A stretch of DNA of 64,000 nucleotides from Martinezella tropici. GTDB taxonomy: Bacteria > Pseudomonadota > Alphaproteobacteria > Rhizobiales > Rhizobiaceae. The position numbers and the translations under genes were made by a program. This document shows, piece by piece, positions 28,350 to 38,300 of the stretch (the stretch's first letter is position 1; every line of letters starts with the position of its first letter). The notes under the pieces were generated by a model. That model ran no database searches, had not been told where the DNA came from, and was given only the letters and a program-made list of their open reading frames with translations. The DNA is taken from assembly GCA_000799755.1 (NCBI GenBank), contig JUHI01000001.1, forward strand, positions 62,001 through 126,000. The letters are read 5' to 3'.

Positions 28350-29926
28350 CACTCCGGAACCTCGGTGGCAAGGCCGGCATAGCGCAGCAACGTGCCAATC
28401 AGGTTCCAGGGCGCCTCTTCCTGCGACGGCTGCGGCTTCTGTGAATGGGCGCGCGCACGGCCGAGGGGAACGATGACATAATCGGTTCGCGGGTCGGGGA
28501 ACGGATCCGCAAATGCCTTCAGCAAGGGCGCATGATCACCATAGAAGAGCAGCCAAACCGGGCGATCCAACCGATCGAGATGGTGGGCAAGATTGCCGAG
28601 CGCATGATCGGCGCGCATCAGGAGCTCGCCATAGATATCCACCGGATTGACGAGGTCGCCGCAACGGCCCGGCTCCCAGGGGCCATGATTCGCCATCGAT
28701 GCGACGAAGAGGAAATTCTTGCTCGTACCATCATCGTCGATCGTGCGAATCACGCTTTTCGTCAACGAGAGGTCGCTGACATAGGGGCCGTCGCGCTCCG
28801 GATTGTGATCGAACTCGTCCAGCATCATCATCCGGTCGAAACCGAGCTGCGGCAATGCCTTGTGACGCAGGAAGAACGTCTTGTCATAGGGGTGGATGAA
28901 CTGCGTCTTCCAGCCCGCCTTCTTCAGCCGCGCGGGCCAGACGACGTCCTTGTAGTGGCTGGCGCGCAGATAAGGATAGCTCGCATCGATATGGACATTT
29001 TCGGGCAGCAGCCCGCTCAAGACAGCAAATTCGGTTCGAAGCGTATAACCGCCCTCGAAGACGCTGGTCATGCGACCCCACTGCGCGGCCTGCTCGCGAA
29101 GACGGTCGAGATTCGGAAGCTTGATGTTGTCGACCCCGAAATGCCTGAGGTCGATGAAGGATTCGGACTGCCAGATGACGATGAGCGGTTCGTCTTCGCC
29201 GTGTTCCCACAGTTCCTGAAGCGCCGACATGAAGCGTCCGGACAATTCCGAGACGATTGCCTCGCGCCTGACGCCGACCCAGATGACGAAGTGGTAGACG
29301 ACCGAGGCGAAGGTGCCAAATCGCACCGTATCGATCTTGACGTCAACCCTGCCGAGAAACTTCTGCGTGAATCGGCAGACGGGTTCACTGATGACCCGGC
29401 TGAACAAGGCAAGCCACGGCGCGAAGGCTACGGCCAGCATCAATAGAATCCAAAGGAAGCCGTTCGACGCCGGCAGAACCGAAGGTTCAAGATACATATA
29501 GAGGCCGCTGAGACCGAAGACGTAAGCGACGGCGATGATCCAGAAGACGATGTTCAGCGACGTCGCGTAAAAGATCTCCTTGTATTTGAAGACATCCACG
29601 ACGAGCGCGATGTCGGAAAATACCAGAGGCTCGCGGATGAATTCGAACTTCGCCCTCGATATCCCGGTGAAGATGACGAAGAAGCTGATGACGGCCTGCG
29701 TGCTGTAGATCGGGCGCCAGGAAATGGCGAAGAAGGCGGCATAGATCAATATGATGACCGGAATCCTTGCAGCCCAATCAAAGGCCATCCGCCGCCAGTC
29801 TCTTTTCGTGCGATTTTCGGCATTGACGGCCGCCGGCATCGCCAGAGGATCGGTCAAAAAAACGATGACGCAGGAGAACGCAAGGCAGGCAAGCGTCAAA
29901 AGAACTGGAAAATCATGAAGCTTCAA
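28349..29926 (-). CDS. rkpI: LtaS/sulfatase-fold membrane enzyme RkpI
   Basis: The protein (about 525 residues) has five hydrophobic helices in the first 170 residues, then an extracytoplasmic sulfatase-fold domain. Motifs parallel lipoteichoic acid synthase: VIWQSESFIDLRHFG (metal Glu), EGGYTLRTEFAVLSGLLPE (candidate nucleophile Thr), FLFVASMANHGPWEP and LLFYGDHAPLL (metal Asp-His). Such enzymes move phosphoglycerol or phosphoethanolamine groups, so a headgroup transfer is more likely than sulfate hydrolysis. The start is uncertain: TTG at 29926 has GGATGG seven bases upstream; another TTG five codons earlier is open; the first ATG falls after helix 1. Confidence 0.8.
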   Translation of the reverse strand: MKLHDFPVLLTLACLAFSCVIVFLTDPLAMPAAVNAENRTKRDWRRMAFDWAARIPVIILIYAAFFAISWRPIYSTQAVISFFVIFTGISRAKFEFIREPLVFSDIALVVDVFKYKEIFYATSLNIVFWIIAVAYVFGLSGLYMYLEPSVLPASNGFLWILLMLAVAFAPWLALFSRVISEPVCRFTQKFLGRVDVKIDTVRFGTFASVVYHFVIWVGVRREAIVSELSGRFMSALQELWEHGEDEPLIVIWQSESFIDLRHFGVDNIKLPNLDRLREQAAQWGRMTSVFEGGYTLRTEFAVLSGLLPENVHIDASYPYLRASHYKDVVWPARLKKAGWKTQFIHPYDKTFFLRHKALPQLGFDRMMMLDEFDHNPERDGPYVSDLSLTKSVIRTIDDDGTSKNFLFVASMANHGPWEPGRCGDLVNPVDIYGELLMRADHALGNLAHHLDRLDRPVWLLFYGDHAPLLKAFADPFPDPRTDYVIVPLGRARAHSQKPQPSQEEAPWNLIGTLLRYAGLATEVPE

Positions 29927-30057
29927 GATTGCGCCATCCAAATGCCCGCTGCCTGTGCAGCATTTCCCTTATCCGCGAGGAATGGGCCGCCAATTCCCTG
30001 ACTTACCTTTTCTTGCACCTGTTTCGCCGACAGCGCAACACCGATACCCGGTTCATA

Positions 30058-30912
30058 TTACTTATCGCGATCAAAGCTTTGCTCCGTGACATCGGCAAGG
30101 CCGTGATCTGCGTGTTCACCAGATATTTTGCGCGTCTTGCGCGAAAGCCACCATAGCAGCGGCGGCTTTATCAGCGGCCCGAAAAAAGCGAGCGCTGTCA
30201 GCGAAAATCCGAAATGAATTCTCCGGCTGCCGCGATCGACCCCTTGGACGATTCTCGCCGCGACCGCTTCCGCGCTCCACGGCTTGACGGTTCCCATCAA
30301 AAGCTCCGCTTCGCGCGGCCTGAGAGAGATCTCCCGGCGATATTGCGGCGTCATCGTATCGGGTGGAAAACAGATGGAAATCTGCACATTCGAAGCGGCG
30401 GCCTCGGCGCTCAAGGCCTCGGCAAAACCCGCCAACGCAGATTTGGATGCGCAATAGGCCGTATAGCCGAAGATGCCGATCAAGGCGGCGCCCGAGGAGA
30501 TCATCATGATCCGGCCGCTGCGCCGGCTTTTCATGCCGCTATAGACAGCACGAACCGCATTGGCGGTCCCGAGAAAATTGATGGAGATCTGCTCGTCAAA
30601 AACCGATGTCGGCATGGTATCAAAGGCGCAGGGCTCGACGATCCCCGCAGAGGCGATAAGGATGTCGCAAGGGCCGAAAGACGCCTCGCAGAACCTCACC
30701 GTCTCCGCCATCTGAGCGGCAGAGGCCACATCGACAGAGATCGCCTGAACAAAAGCAGCATCGACACCGGGGAGCGACGCAATCTCGGCGCGCGCTTCCT
30801 CAAGACGTCCCGGATGACGGGCAAGAAGCGAAATCCGATACCCTCTGGCCGCATAAAGCTTCGCTATCGCCAGACCAATTCCGCTCGAACCTCCCGTGAC
30901 GATAACGTGCAT
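30058..30912 (-). CDS. rkpH: Short-chain dehydrogenase RkpH, resembling 3-ketosphinganine reductase
   Basis: The 284-residue Rossmann enzyme has the NADPH motif TGGSSGIG (6-13), ISVDVAS, SAG (88-90), catalytic Ser140, Tyr153 and Lys157 (YTAYCASKSAL). Two regions match 3-ketodihydrosphingosine reductase as I remember it: the start HVIVTGGSSGIGLAIAKLY and, more telling, CFPPDTMTPQ at 181-190, equivalent to the YPPDTDTPG motif of that family. A C-terminal hydrophobic stretch (ALAFFGPLIKPPLLWWLS) may anchor it to the membrane. It sits between rkpG (18 bases) and rkpI. I infer that it reduces the 3-keto group of the RkpG product. Confidence 0.85.
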   Translation of the reverse strand: MHVIVTGGSSGIGLAIAKLYAARGYRISLLARHPGRLEEARAEIASLPGVDAAFVQAISVDVASAAQMAETVRFCEASFGPCDILIASAGIVEPCAFDTMPTSVFDEQISINFLGTANAVRAVYSGMKSRRSGRIMMISSGAALIGIFGYTAYCASKSALAGFAEALSAEAAASNVQISICFPPDTMTPQYRREISLRPREAELLMGTVKPWSAEAVAARIVQGVDRGSRRIHFGFSLTALAFFGPLIKPPLLWWLSRKTRKISGEHADHGLADVTEQSFDRDK

Positions 30913-30930
30913 CAGACGATCGCCCCGAAC

Positions 30931-32352
30931 TTATGAGCCGCCCGGAGCCTGGGCCATGGGCAGCAACTGCATCATCTTGTCCATATCCAGCGAAGCAAGG
31001 CCGAAGTTGCGATCCTTCAAGCTCTTGAGTTTTTCCGCCGTGAGCGCGACTGCGTGGCAGATCTGCTCCTCGGTGTGATTGCAGGTGATAAAGAAGCGAA
31101 GGCGCGCCATGCCTTCCGGTACTGCCGGATGAATGATGGGCAGCACATTGATGCCTTCTGCCAGGAGATCGTTCGAAAGCTGCGCCGCCCGAAGCGAATC
31201 ACCAACAATGACGGGCACCACCGAATGGCCCATGCTAAGGCCCGTATCGAGGCCAGCCGCCTTGGCCTGTTCGAGAAAGAGATCGCCATTGCGCCTGAGA
31301 CGCCGGGTTCGCTCCGGTTCGGACTGGAGAATATCGAGACCGGCAATGGCAGCGGCGGCGAGAACGGGCGAAAGACCGACGCTGTAGACGAAGCCGCCGG
31401 CTTCCGCTTTCAGAATATCGGCAAGCGCGGCGCTGCCGGCAATATAACCGCCACAGCTCGACGTCGTCTTCGACAGCGTGCCCATCCAGATATCGACCTC
31501 ACGTGGATCGAGATCGAAATGCTCGAAAGTGCCGCGCCCCGTCTGGCCGAGAACGCCAAGCGCATGCGCCTCGTCGACCATCAGCCAGAAGCCATGGCGC
31601 GCCTTCAACTCCAGCAGCGCCGGCAGATTGGCGATATCGCCATCCATCGAATAGATGCCTTCGACGATGACGAGGATGCGCCGGAAATCCGACGACAGCG
31701 TCTTCAGGATGGTTTCGAGATTTTCCACGTCGTTATGCTGAAACAGCCGCCGTGCCGCGCCGGAAAGCTTGATGCCGGCGAGCGCGCTGTTGTGAATGAA
31801 TTCGTCGTGGATCACCAGATCCTGCGGCCCCATCAGACAGCCGATCGCGGCGACGTTGGTCAGATAGCCGCTGACGAAGCAGACGGCTGCATCGACGCCG
31901 TAGACCTTGGCGAGCTTGCGTTCGAGTTCAACATGCCCAGGCCGCTCGCCGGCAACGAGGCGACTGGCCGAAGCCGAGATTCCGAAACGGTCGATCGCCT
32001 CTTTGGCGCGCGTGGCGACGTGCGGGTCGGTATTGGTCGCCAGATAATCGTAGGAGGCAAAATTGATAAACTCTCGGCCACCGATACGCGTCGTCGCTCC
32101 CGCGGCTGCGTCGTGCGACCGATAGAAGGGATTGGCAACACCGAGCAATTCGCCCGCCATGCGCTGCGTTGCGACGCGCTTATATTCGGGCAGATCCTCG
32201 AAGCGAGCCGCCTGGCGGGGCTGTGACTGCGGCTGCCTGTTGAGACGTTCGGCCCTGTTGCGGCCGGAGGATTCACCGACACGGCGCATTTCTTCGAGCA
32301 GCTTGCTCTTTTGCCCCGCCGGCTTGCCACCATCGGCATCATGCATTGTCAC
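30931..32352 (-). CDS. rkpG: Alpha-oxoamine synthase RkpG (serine palmitoyltransferase/AONS family)
   Basis: PLP enzymes of this family condense an acyl thioester with an amino acid, releasing CO2 to give a 2-amino-3-ketone. The 473 residues show FASYDYLATNTDP, the PLP-stacking His187 (HDEFIHNSALAG), Asp260 and His263 (VDEAHALGVLG) and the Schiff-base Lys295 (GTLSKTTSSCGGY). About 75 extra polar N-terminal residues precede the domain. The start is GTG at 32352, with AGGG seven bases upstream, overlapping the rkpA stop (GTGA). Tight coupling to the PKS and no thioesterase there make RkpG the likely chain-release enzyme. The amino acid substrate cannot be read from sequence. Confidence 0.88.
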   Translation of the reverse strand: MTMHDADGGKPAGQKSKLLEEMRRVGESSGRNRAERLNRQPQSQPRQAARFEDLPEYKRVATQRMAGELLGVANPFYRSHDAAAGATTRIGGREFINFASYDYLATNTDPHVATRAKEAIDRFGISASASRLVAGERPGHVELERKLAKVYGVDAAVCFVSGYLTNVAAIGCLMGPQDLVIHDEFIHNSALAGIKLSGAARRLFQHNDVENLETILKTLSSDFRRILVIVEGIYSMDGDIANLPALLELKARHGFWLMVDEAHALGVLGQTGRGTFEHFDLDPREVDIWMGTLSKTTSSCGGYIAGSAALADILKAEAGGFVYSVGLSPVLAAAAIAGLDILQSEPERTRRLRRNGDLFLEQAKAAGLDTGLSMGHSVVPVIVGDSLRAAQLSNDLLAEGINVLPIIHPAVPEGMARLRFFITCNHTEEQICHAVALTAEKLKSLKDRNFGLASLDMDKMMQLLPMAQAPGGS

Positions 32353-35300
32353 TGGATCGCCCTTTTTTCCTCTTCCGCGGCGTGGCTGCGCGCCAGGCGC
32401 TGCACCACTCCGTCATCGCCTGCCGTGTCGCCGGCGGCTTCGTCGCCGTTGCGATTCATGACACGATCGCGCAAGCGGCTGACGACATCACCGACGGTCG
32501 TGCCTTCGCCGACTCCGCTTAACGGAATATCGAATCCCGTCTTCTGCTGGAAGCTCATGCCGAGCTCCATGGCCATCAGGCTATCGAGGCCGATATCCTT
32601 CAGGACCTTGTCGGGCGTCACGGTGTCTTCGGTCACACGCAAGATGGCAGCGATCTCCGCAGCAACGAGCGCATGCAACGCGGCCTGGGCTTCCTCTTCC
32701 GACTTGCCCTTGATCAGTTCCTTGAGGTCGACGCTGTCTCCCTCGTTCAGTGCCTGATGGCTGCCTGCATGGCGCATGAGCGGCTCAAATAGCGCCCGGC
32801 CGGAAATCGGCAACAGGCGAACGGCATTCCAGTCGATTTCAGCAATCATGACCGCCGCGGCATCGACGGCGCCTCTATCCGCAAGCATGTAGCGCTCGAC
32901 CTGTTCCAGTGCATCGCGCGCCTTGAGCGCCGCTTTCCCGATACGCTTGGAGAGGAGGTCGTTGACCTCGATGTTGCGGGCAAGGAAGCCCTTGTCGGCG
33001 ATGGCACCAAAGCCGACGGCAAGCGCGGGCTTTCCGGCAGCACGGCGGCTGCGCGCAAGGCCCTCCAGATAGCCGTTCGCCATGACGTAATTGGCCTGAC
33101 CGGGATTGCCGAGCATGGTCGTTGCCGAGGAGAACAGCAGGAACAGCTCCAGCTTGTCGTCCCGCGTCAGACAATCGAGGATTTCAGCGCCGCGGATCTT
33201 GACGTCGAGAACGGGGCGATTGCGTTCCGGCGTCAGGTTGGCGAGAAGCGCATCGTCCAGAACCATGGCGGCATGAATGATACCCTTCAGCGGCCCTTCG
33301 GCGCGGAGCAAAGCCAGCAACGTCTCGACCGCGGCGGTATCGGTAATATCGCAGGCGTGCATCGTGGTAACGACACCCCGCTTTGCCCATTCCGCCACCG
33401 CCTTCTTCGTTTCAGCATCGGCAATGCCTCGGCGCGAGCACAGCGCGATACGGCGCGCACCCTTCGAAACGAGCCATTCGGCAGCGGACAGGCCGAAGCC
33501 GCCAATGCCGCCCGCAATCAGGAAAATGCCTTTGGCGTCGAAGCGCAGGGATTTCGCAGGCGCCCGCAAGACGGTGTCGACGCCCGAAACGGGCGGCCGC
33601 ACGACGATCTTGCCGATGTGGCCGGCATTCTGCATCAATCGGAAGGCGTTGCCGATCTCGTCATGAGCGAAGGCGCGGTACGGCAGCGGCGTCAGCTTCT
33701 CATCGGCAAAGAGTTGGCCAATTTCCGTGAAAATGCGCCTGGTGAGGTCGGGTACGTTGACCAGAAGCTGATCGGCATCGATACCGAAATAGCTGACATT
33801 GCGGCGGAACGGGCGCAGGCCGATCTTGCGGTCGGCATAATAGTCGCGCTTGCCCAACTCCAGGAAGCGGCCGAAAGGCTTGACCAGCTCGATGCTGCGT
33901 TCCATCGCCTCGGAAAAGAGCGAATTGAGAACGAGATCGACACCTTCACCGCCCGTCAGACGCCGTACGCCGGAAACGAAATCCAGAGAGCGGGAATCGA
34001 GTACATGATCGGCGCCCAGCATTTCGAGGAAGCCGCGCTTCTCAACCGTGCCGGCGGTGGCAATCACCTTGGCGCCCTTGAGCTTGGCGATCTGGAGCGC
34101 CGCCAGACCGACGCCGCCGGCAGCTCCGTGGATCAGGATGGTTTCACCCGGCTGAATGCGGCCGAGTTCGACCATGGCGTAATAGGCGGTCAGGAAAGCG
34201 ACCGGCACAGTCGCGGCAGCGACGGTTTCCATCTGCTCCGGCAGTTTGGTCACGCCATCACGGCGGACCCGGACATGGGTCGAGAACGCGGCAGGCCCGA
34301 TTCCCATCACCTTGTCGCCTGGCTTGAGGTCATCGACGGCATCGCCAACGGCGAGAATTCGCCCTGCGAACTCCATGCCGATCGTGGCGCCCGCAAAGCC
34401 ATCCTCCAGCGCTTCTTCGGGCAGCAGGCCCATCGCCCACATGACATCCCGGAAATTGAGGCCGGTTGCCTCGACAGAGACGACAACTTCGCCTTCATCG
34501 GGCGCGGGAGGGTTCATCTCCTCCCAGGCGACACTATCCAGGCGGCCGCCAACATGCTGCCGGATCGTTGCGGCAGCGAAATCGCGGCGAGTGGCGTCGA
34601 TGGCGTCAAAGGGGCCGGCGGCAGCCCGGATTTCGCGGACCTTTCCGGTCGTGCGATCCTGGAACCATTCTCCATTATTCGTTTCCGCCGTCATCAGGGA
34701 ATCGACGAGGGGAAGCATTCGATCCGCATCGGTATCCAGCAGATGCACGTCAAAGGCGTCATACTCGTTCTGAAGGACGCGGCCAAAGGCCCACAGGCCG
34801 GCATTGGCCTCGTCGATGAGACCGGCCGACAGCGGCGAGCCGCCGGGCGCCACGATGACCAGTCGAGCCCGTGCTCCGGCGCCATTCTGCGACAACAGGT
34901 TCGCCAATTCAGTCAGGATCGAGAGACGCGACAGCGAACGTTCCGCCGCATCGCCGCGCGTCGTGCCGGCGAGATAGACGACTCGACCGCTCTCGCGGTC
35001 GATCACATCGAGGGCACTCGCAAGATCCAGGGACGGTGCAGCAAGATCAACGACCGTTATATTTTTGCCAAGCTTGCCGAGGTCTTTCCTGCCTTGCTCC
35101 GAAAGGAGCACGATCGGTTCGGCGGCGTCTGTGGCAGTGATAGCCGCCAGTTGCGACTCGGACACGGCCGACGCCGTCACAAGCGCCCCCTCGGGGAAAA
35201 TCCGCTCCCGGACAAAAGGCTTCGCAAAGCCCAGACTACCCAGGAGATCCGCAATCTGCTCTCGTGTGCCAAGCCGTCCGACCGGGAATTCCGGCGATTG

Positions 35301-38300
35301 GCTATCGGCAAACCAGCCTTCGGACAGGCCGAAGACGAAATCGTTGAAGGCGCTCGGCGCACGATCCGCCAGCAGCAACCGGGCGCCGCGGCCTGCGACC
35401 GTCCGGACAATCCGCTTGATATCGTCGTTGTGGCGCATCAGGTACTGGCTCTGATCGCCGGACGCGACCACGATGTCGGCTACATGACCGTCTGTCAGCT
35501 TGGCCGGATCGACCACGATGACATGCGCATCGCGCTCGAAAGCAATTTCCAATGCCCGGCGCGGCTGCTCGCGCGGCTCGGCAATCACCAGGCTCGCACC
35601 GGCAGCCGCGGCAATCGTCGCCAGCTTTCGACTGAAAGCGGCCGATACAGAACCGATCTCCAGAACGTATCCGACCGCCCCTGCATCGGCATCGATAGCA
35701 GAAGCCAGAGCCTCCGCGAGCATCGAAAGCCGTCTCTCGCTCAAGGGAGAATGAACGAGCACGTGCTCAAGCGTCGCACCACCCGGAATGTTTGTTCCAT
35801 GAGCTGCCGGCTCACGGGCCAACACATGCGGCCGTATCATCGCCAGATGATCGAGCGTCTCGCGATAGGCATCGCCAACGAGGACACTCTCGGCCACGCG
35901 CCCGGCGTCCTCCCGATAGATCTCCTGCAGCAATTCGGCGACGGGAGGCAGTGTCGGCCCCAGCGGAACAAACCACTTGCCATCCCCCGTTTCGGCGATG
36001 CCGGCGTCTTCCAGAATATAAAGGCAATTGACCAGGAAAGACCGGAACTCGGGATCGCCCGGGAGGCCGGCGAACACGACGGTGCCGTTGCGGTCGGCAA
36101 GTTTCAGCGCAATGTCATGGCAGGCGCGATAGATTGCGGCATCGAGAAGAAGGCTCGCATTGTTCGGCGCATGCTTCTCATCGGAGATAAGCTGCGTTGC
36201 AATCCGCCGCGTATCGGCACCGGCTTTCCGTCCGCCGGCAAAAAGAGCGGAGGGCAGGCTCTGATAATGAAAGGCAACGGAATCGAGCGTCGCTCTACGA
36301 CGCAACTGCGTGCGGCGGAAACGGCAATCATCGAGAGCGGCAACCGCCTTGTTATCTGCGTCGAACAAGGTGAAACGCGCCTTGATCGAATTCGCGCTGA
36401 AACGCTCGATCTCGATGACGGCTTTGACAATCGACCTTCCCTTGCCGAAAACCCTCACCGAACCGAAGTGAACGGGAATATAGGGCGCCCCGGCCTCATC
36501 GCCGGAGAACTGATCGAACAATGCGACGAGGCCGTGAAATGCCGCGTCGACCGACATCGGGTTGAGATTATACGCGGCGAAAGGGTGGGACGGCAGGGCG
36601 GCGGGCTTCAAATCCACTTCGATCACATGATGACCAAATGCGACTGCTTTCGACAGGAGCTGGAAATGCGGGCCATAGTGCAATCCGAAACGTTCCGCCG
36701 TTTCGTAAGTCACATCAGCGGTCAGTGTGGACTTGCGCTCCTTGCCGGAGCGATCGATGGATCTGCTGCTTCCCTCGCCCGCGAGCGGCTTGCGGCAGCG
36801 ACCGACCGCATGAACCGTCCATTCGTCATGGCTGAGCCGTTCGCGCGAGCGGATTTCAATGTCACCGGTCTCCGGCGACAGACTGGTCGAGAGTTCGGCC
36901 ATTCGATCCTGGGATAATTCGAGCGGCCGGATGATTTCGAGGTTGCTGATTTCGACCTCATCCGTCCCGTAGTAGCGCTGCGCGGCCGTTACGGCGATTT
37001 CGACGAAGCCGCTACCGGGCATGATTGCCTTGCCATCAACCACATGTTCGGCAAGGTCCGGGAAAAGGCGAGCGTCGAGGTGGTTCTTCCAATTCGAACC
37101 ATTGAGGTCGGTGCGCCAGCCGAGCAGCGTATAGGGACTTTTGTGATCGCGCCCGAAAATGTCGATCTCGTCTGTCGTCGGATGGGTGCGAAGCTCCACC
37201 TGCTCGAAAGGCAGAGGTGGCAGATTGACGAAGGCGTTGCGCGTGGCGCTGCCGCGCGCGCGGAGCGCCGGCGCACCGTTGGCAACTGCGCGGGCAAACG
37301 ACTGCGAAACCGGGTCGTGGCCGGCCACGGTTGGCTCCCGCAACAGGGTCGGGATCGCAATGACCTGAACGGATGCCTGCTTGGCGATCTCCGCCACGTA
37401 ATTGGACAGGATCGGGCGCGGCGAAATTTCGATGAAAAGATTGCATCCCATGGCGATAGCGGCCTGACAGCCAGCCTTGAAGAGCACGGGATCGCGAACA
37501 TTACGCCACCAATATTGCGTATCGAGCAGGCGTCCATCGCGCAGTTCGCCCGTTACCGTCGAAATGAAGATCCCCGTTCCGCTGTCGGGCGCAAGATCGG
37601 GCAGGTCCGCGAAGAACGCCTCCTTGGCGCGATCAATGATGGGGTGATGGAACGGATAATTGATATCCAGAACATGCGCGACGATCTGGGATTTGCGCGC
37701 GGCATCCCGATAGGCCTCTATCTCATCGGCCGGACCGGAGATCGTTACCGAATTCGGCGCGTTGATTGCCGCGATGTATATGTTGTCGAGGCCCCGGGAT
37801 TTCGCGAAGGCCAGCGCGGCGTCTTCGCCGAGGACAACGGCTGCCATCTTGCCTTCACCGGCCAGAAGATCCTGATGCAGTGAGCGCTTCGCAACGATTG
37901 CAACCGCCTCGGCGGCCGTCAGCGCCTTGGCGGCATAGGCGGCCGCGATTTCGCCGACCGAATGACCGAAGACTGCATCCGGCTTGACGCCCATGGACCA
38001 GAGACAATCCGAAAGAGACGCCTGGATCGCAAATAGCAACGGCTGGGCGATCTTGGTATCGGCCAGCCGTACGGAAAGATCCGAAGCGATCAGAACATCG
38101 GTAAGCTTCTCGCCGAGATAATATTCGAAGAGCGCACTGAAAGACTGAAAACACTGCCGGAAATGGCGGTTTTCCTGATAGGCACCAACGCCCATTCCCG
38201 CCCATTGCGACCCGTTGCCGGAAAAGACGAAGGCGATCTTGGCGGCCTGGGCTGGCGCTTCGCCTGCCTCGCCAATCGAATTCTCGCCCGACAGATGAGC

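Noticed and set aside
33273..36917. 1214-codon open frame on the plus strand
   Set aside because: It is antisense to rkpA. High GC with strong third-position bias keeps the opposite strand open; the translation is rich in Arg/Asp/Gly without domains.
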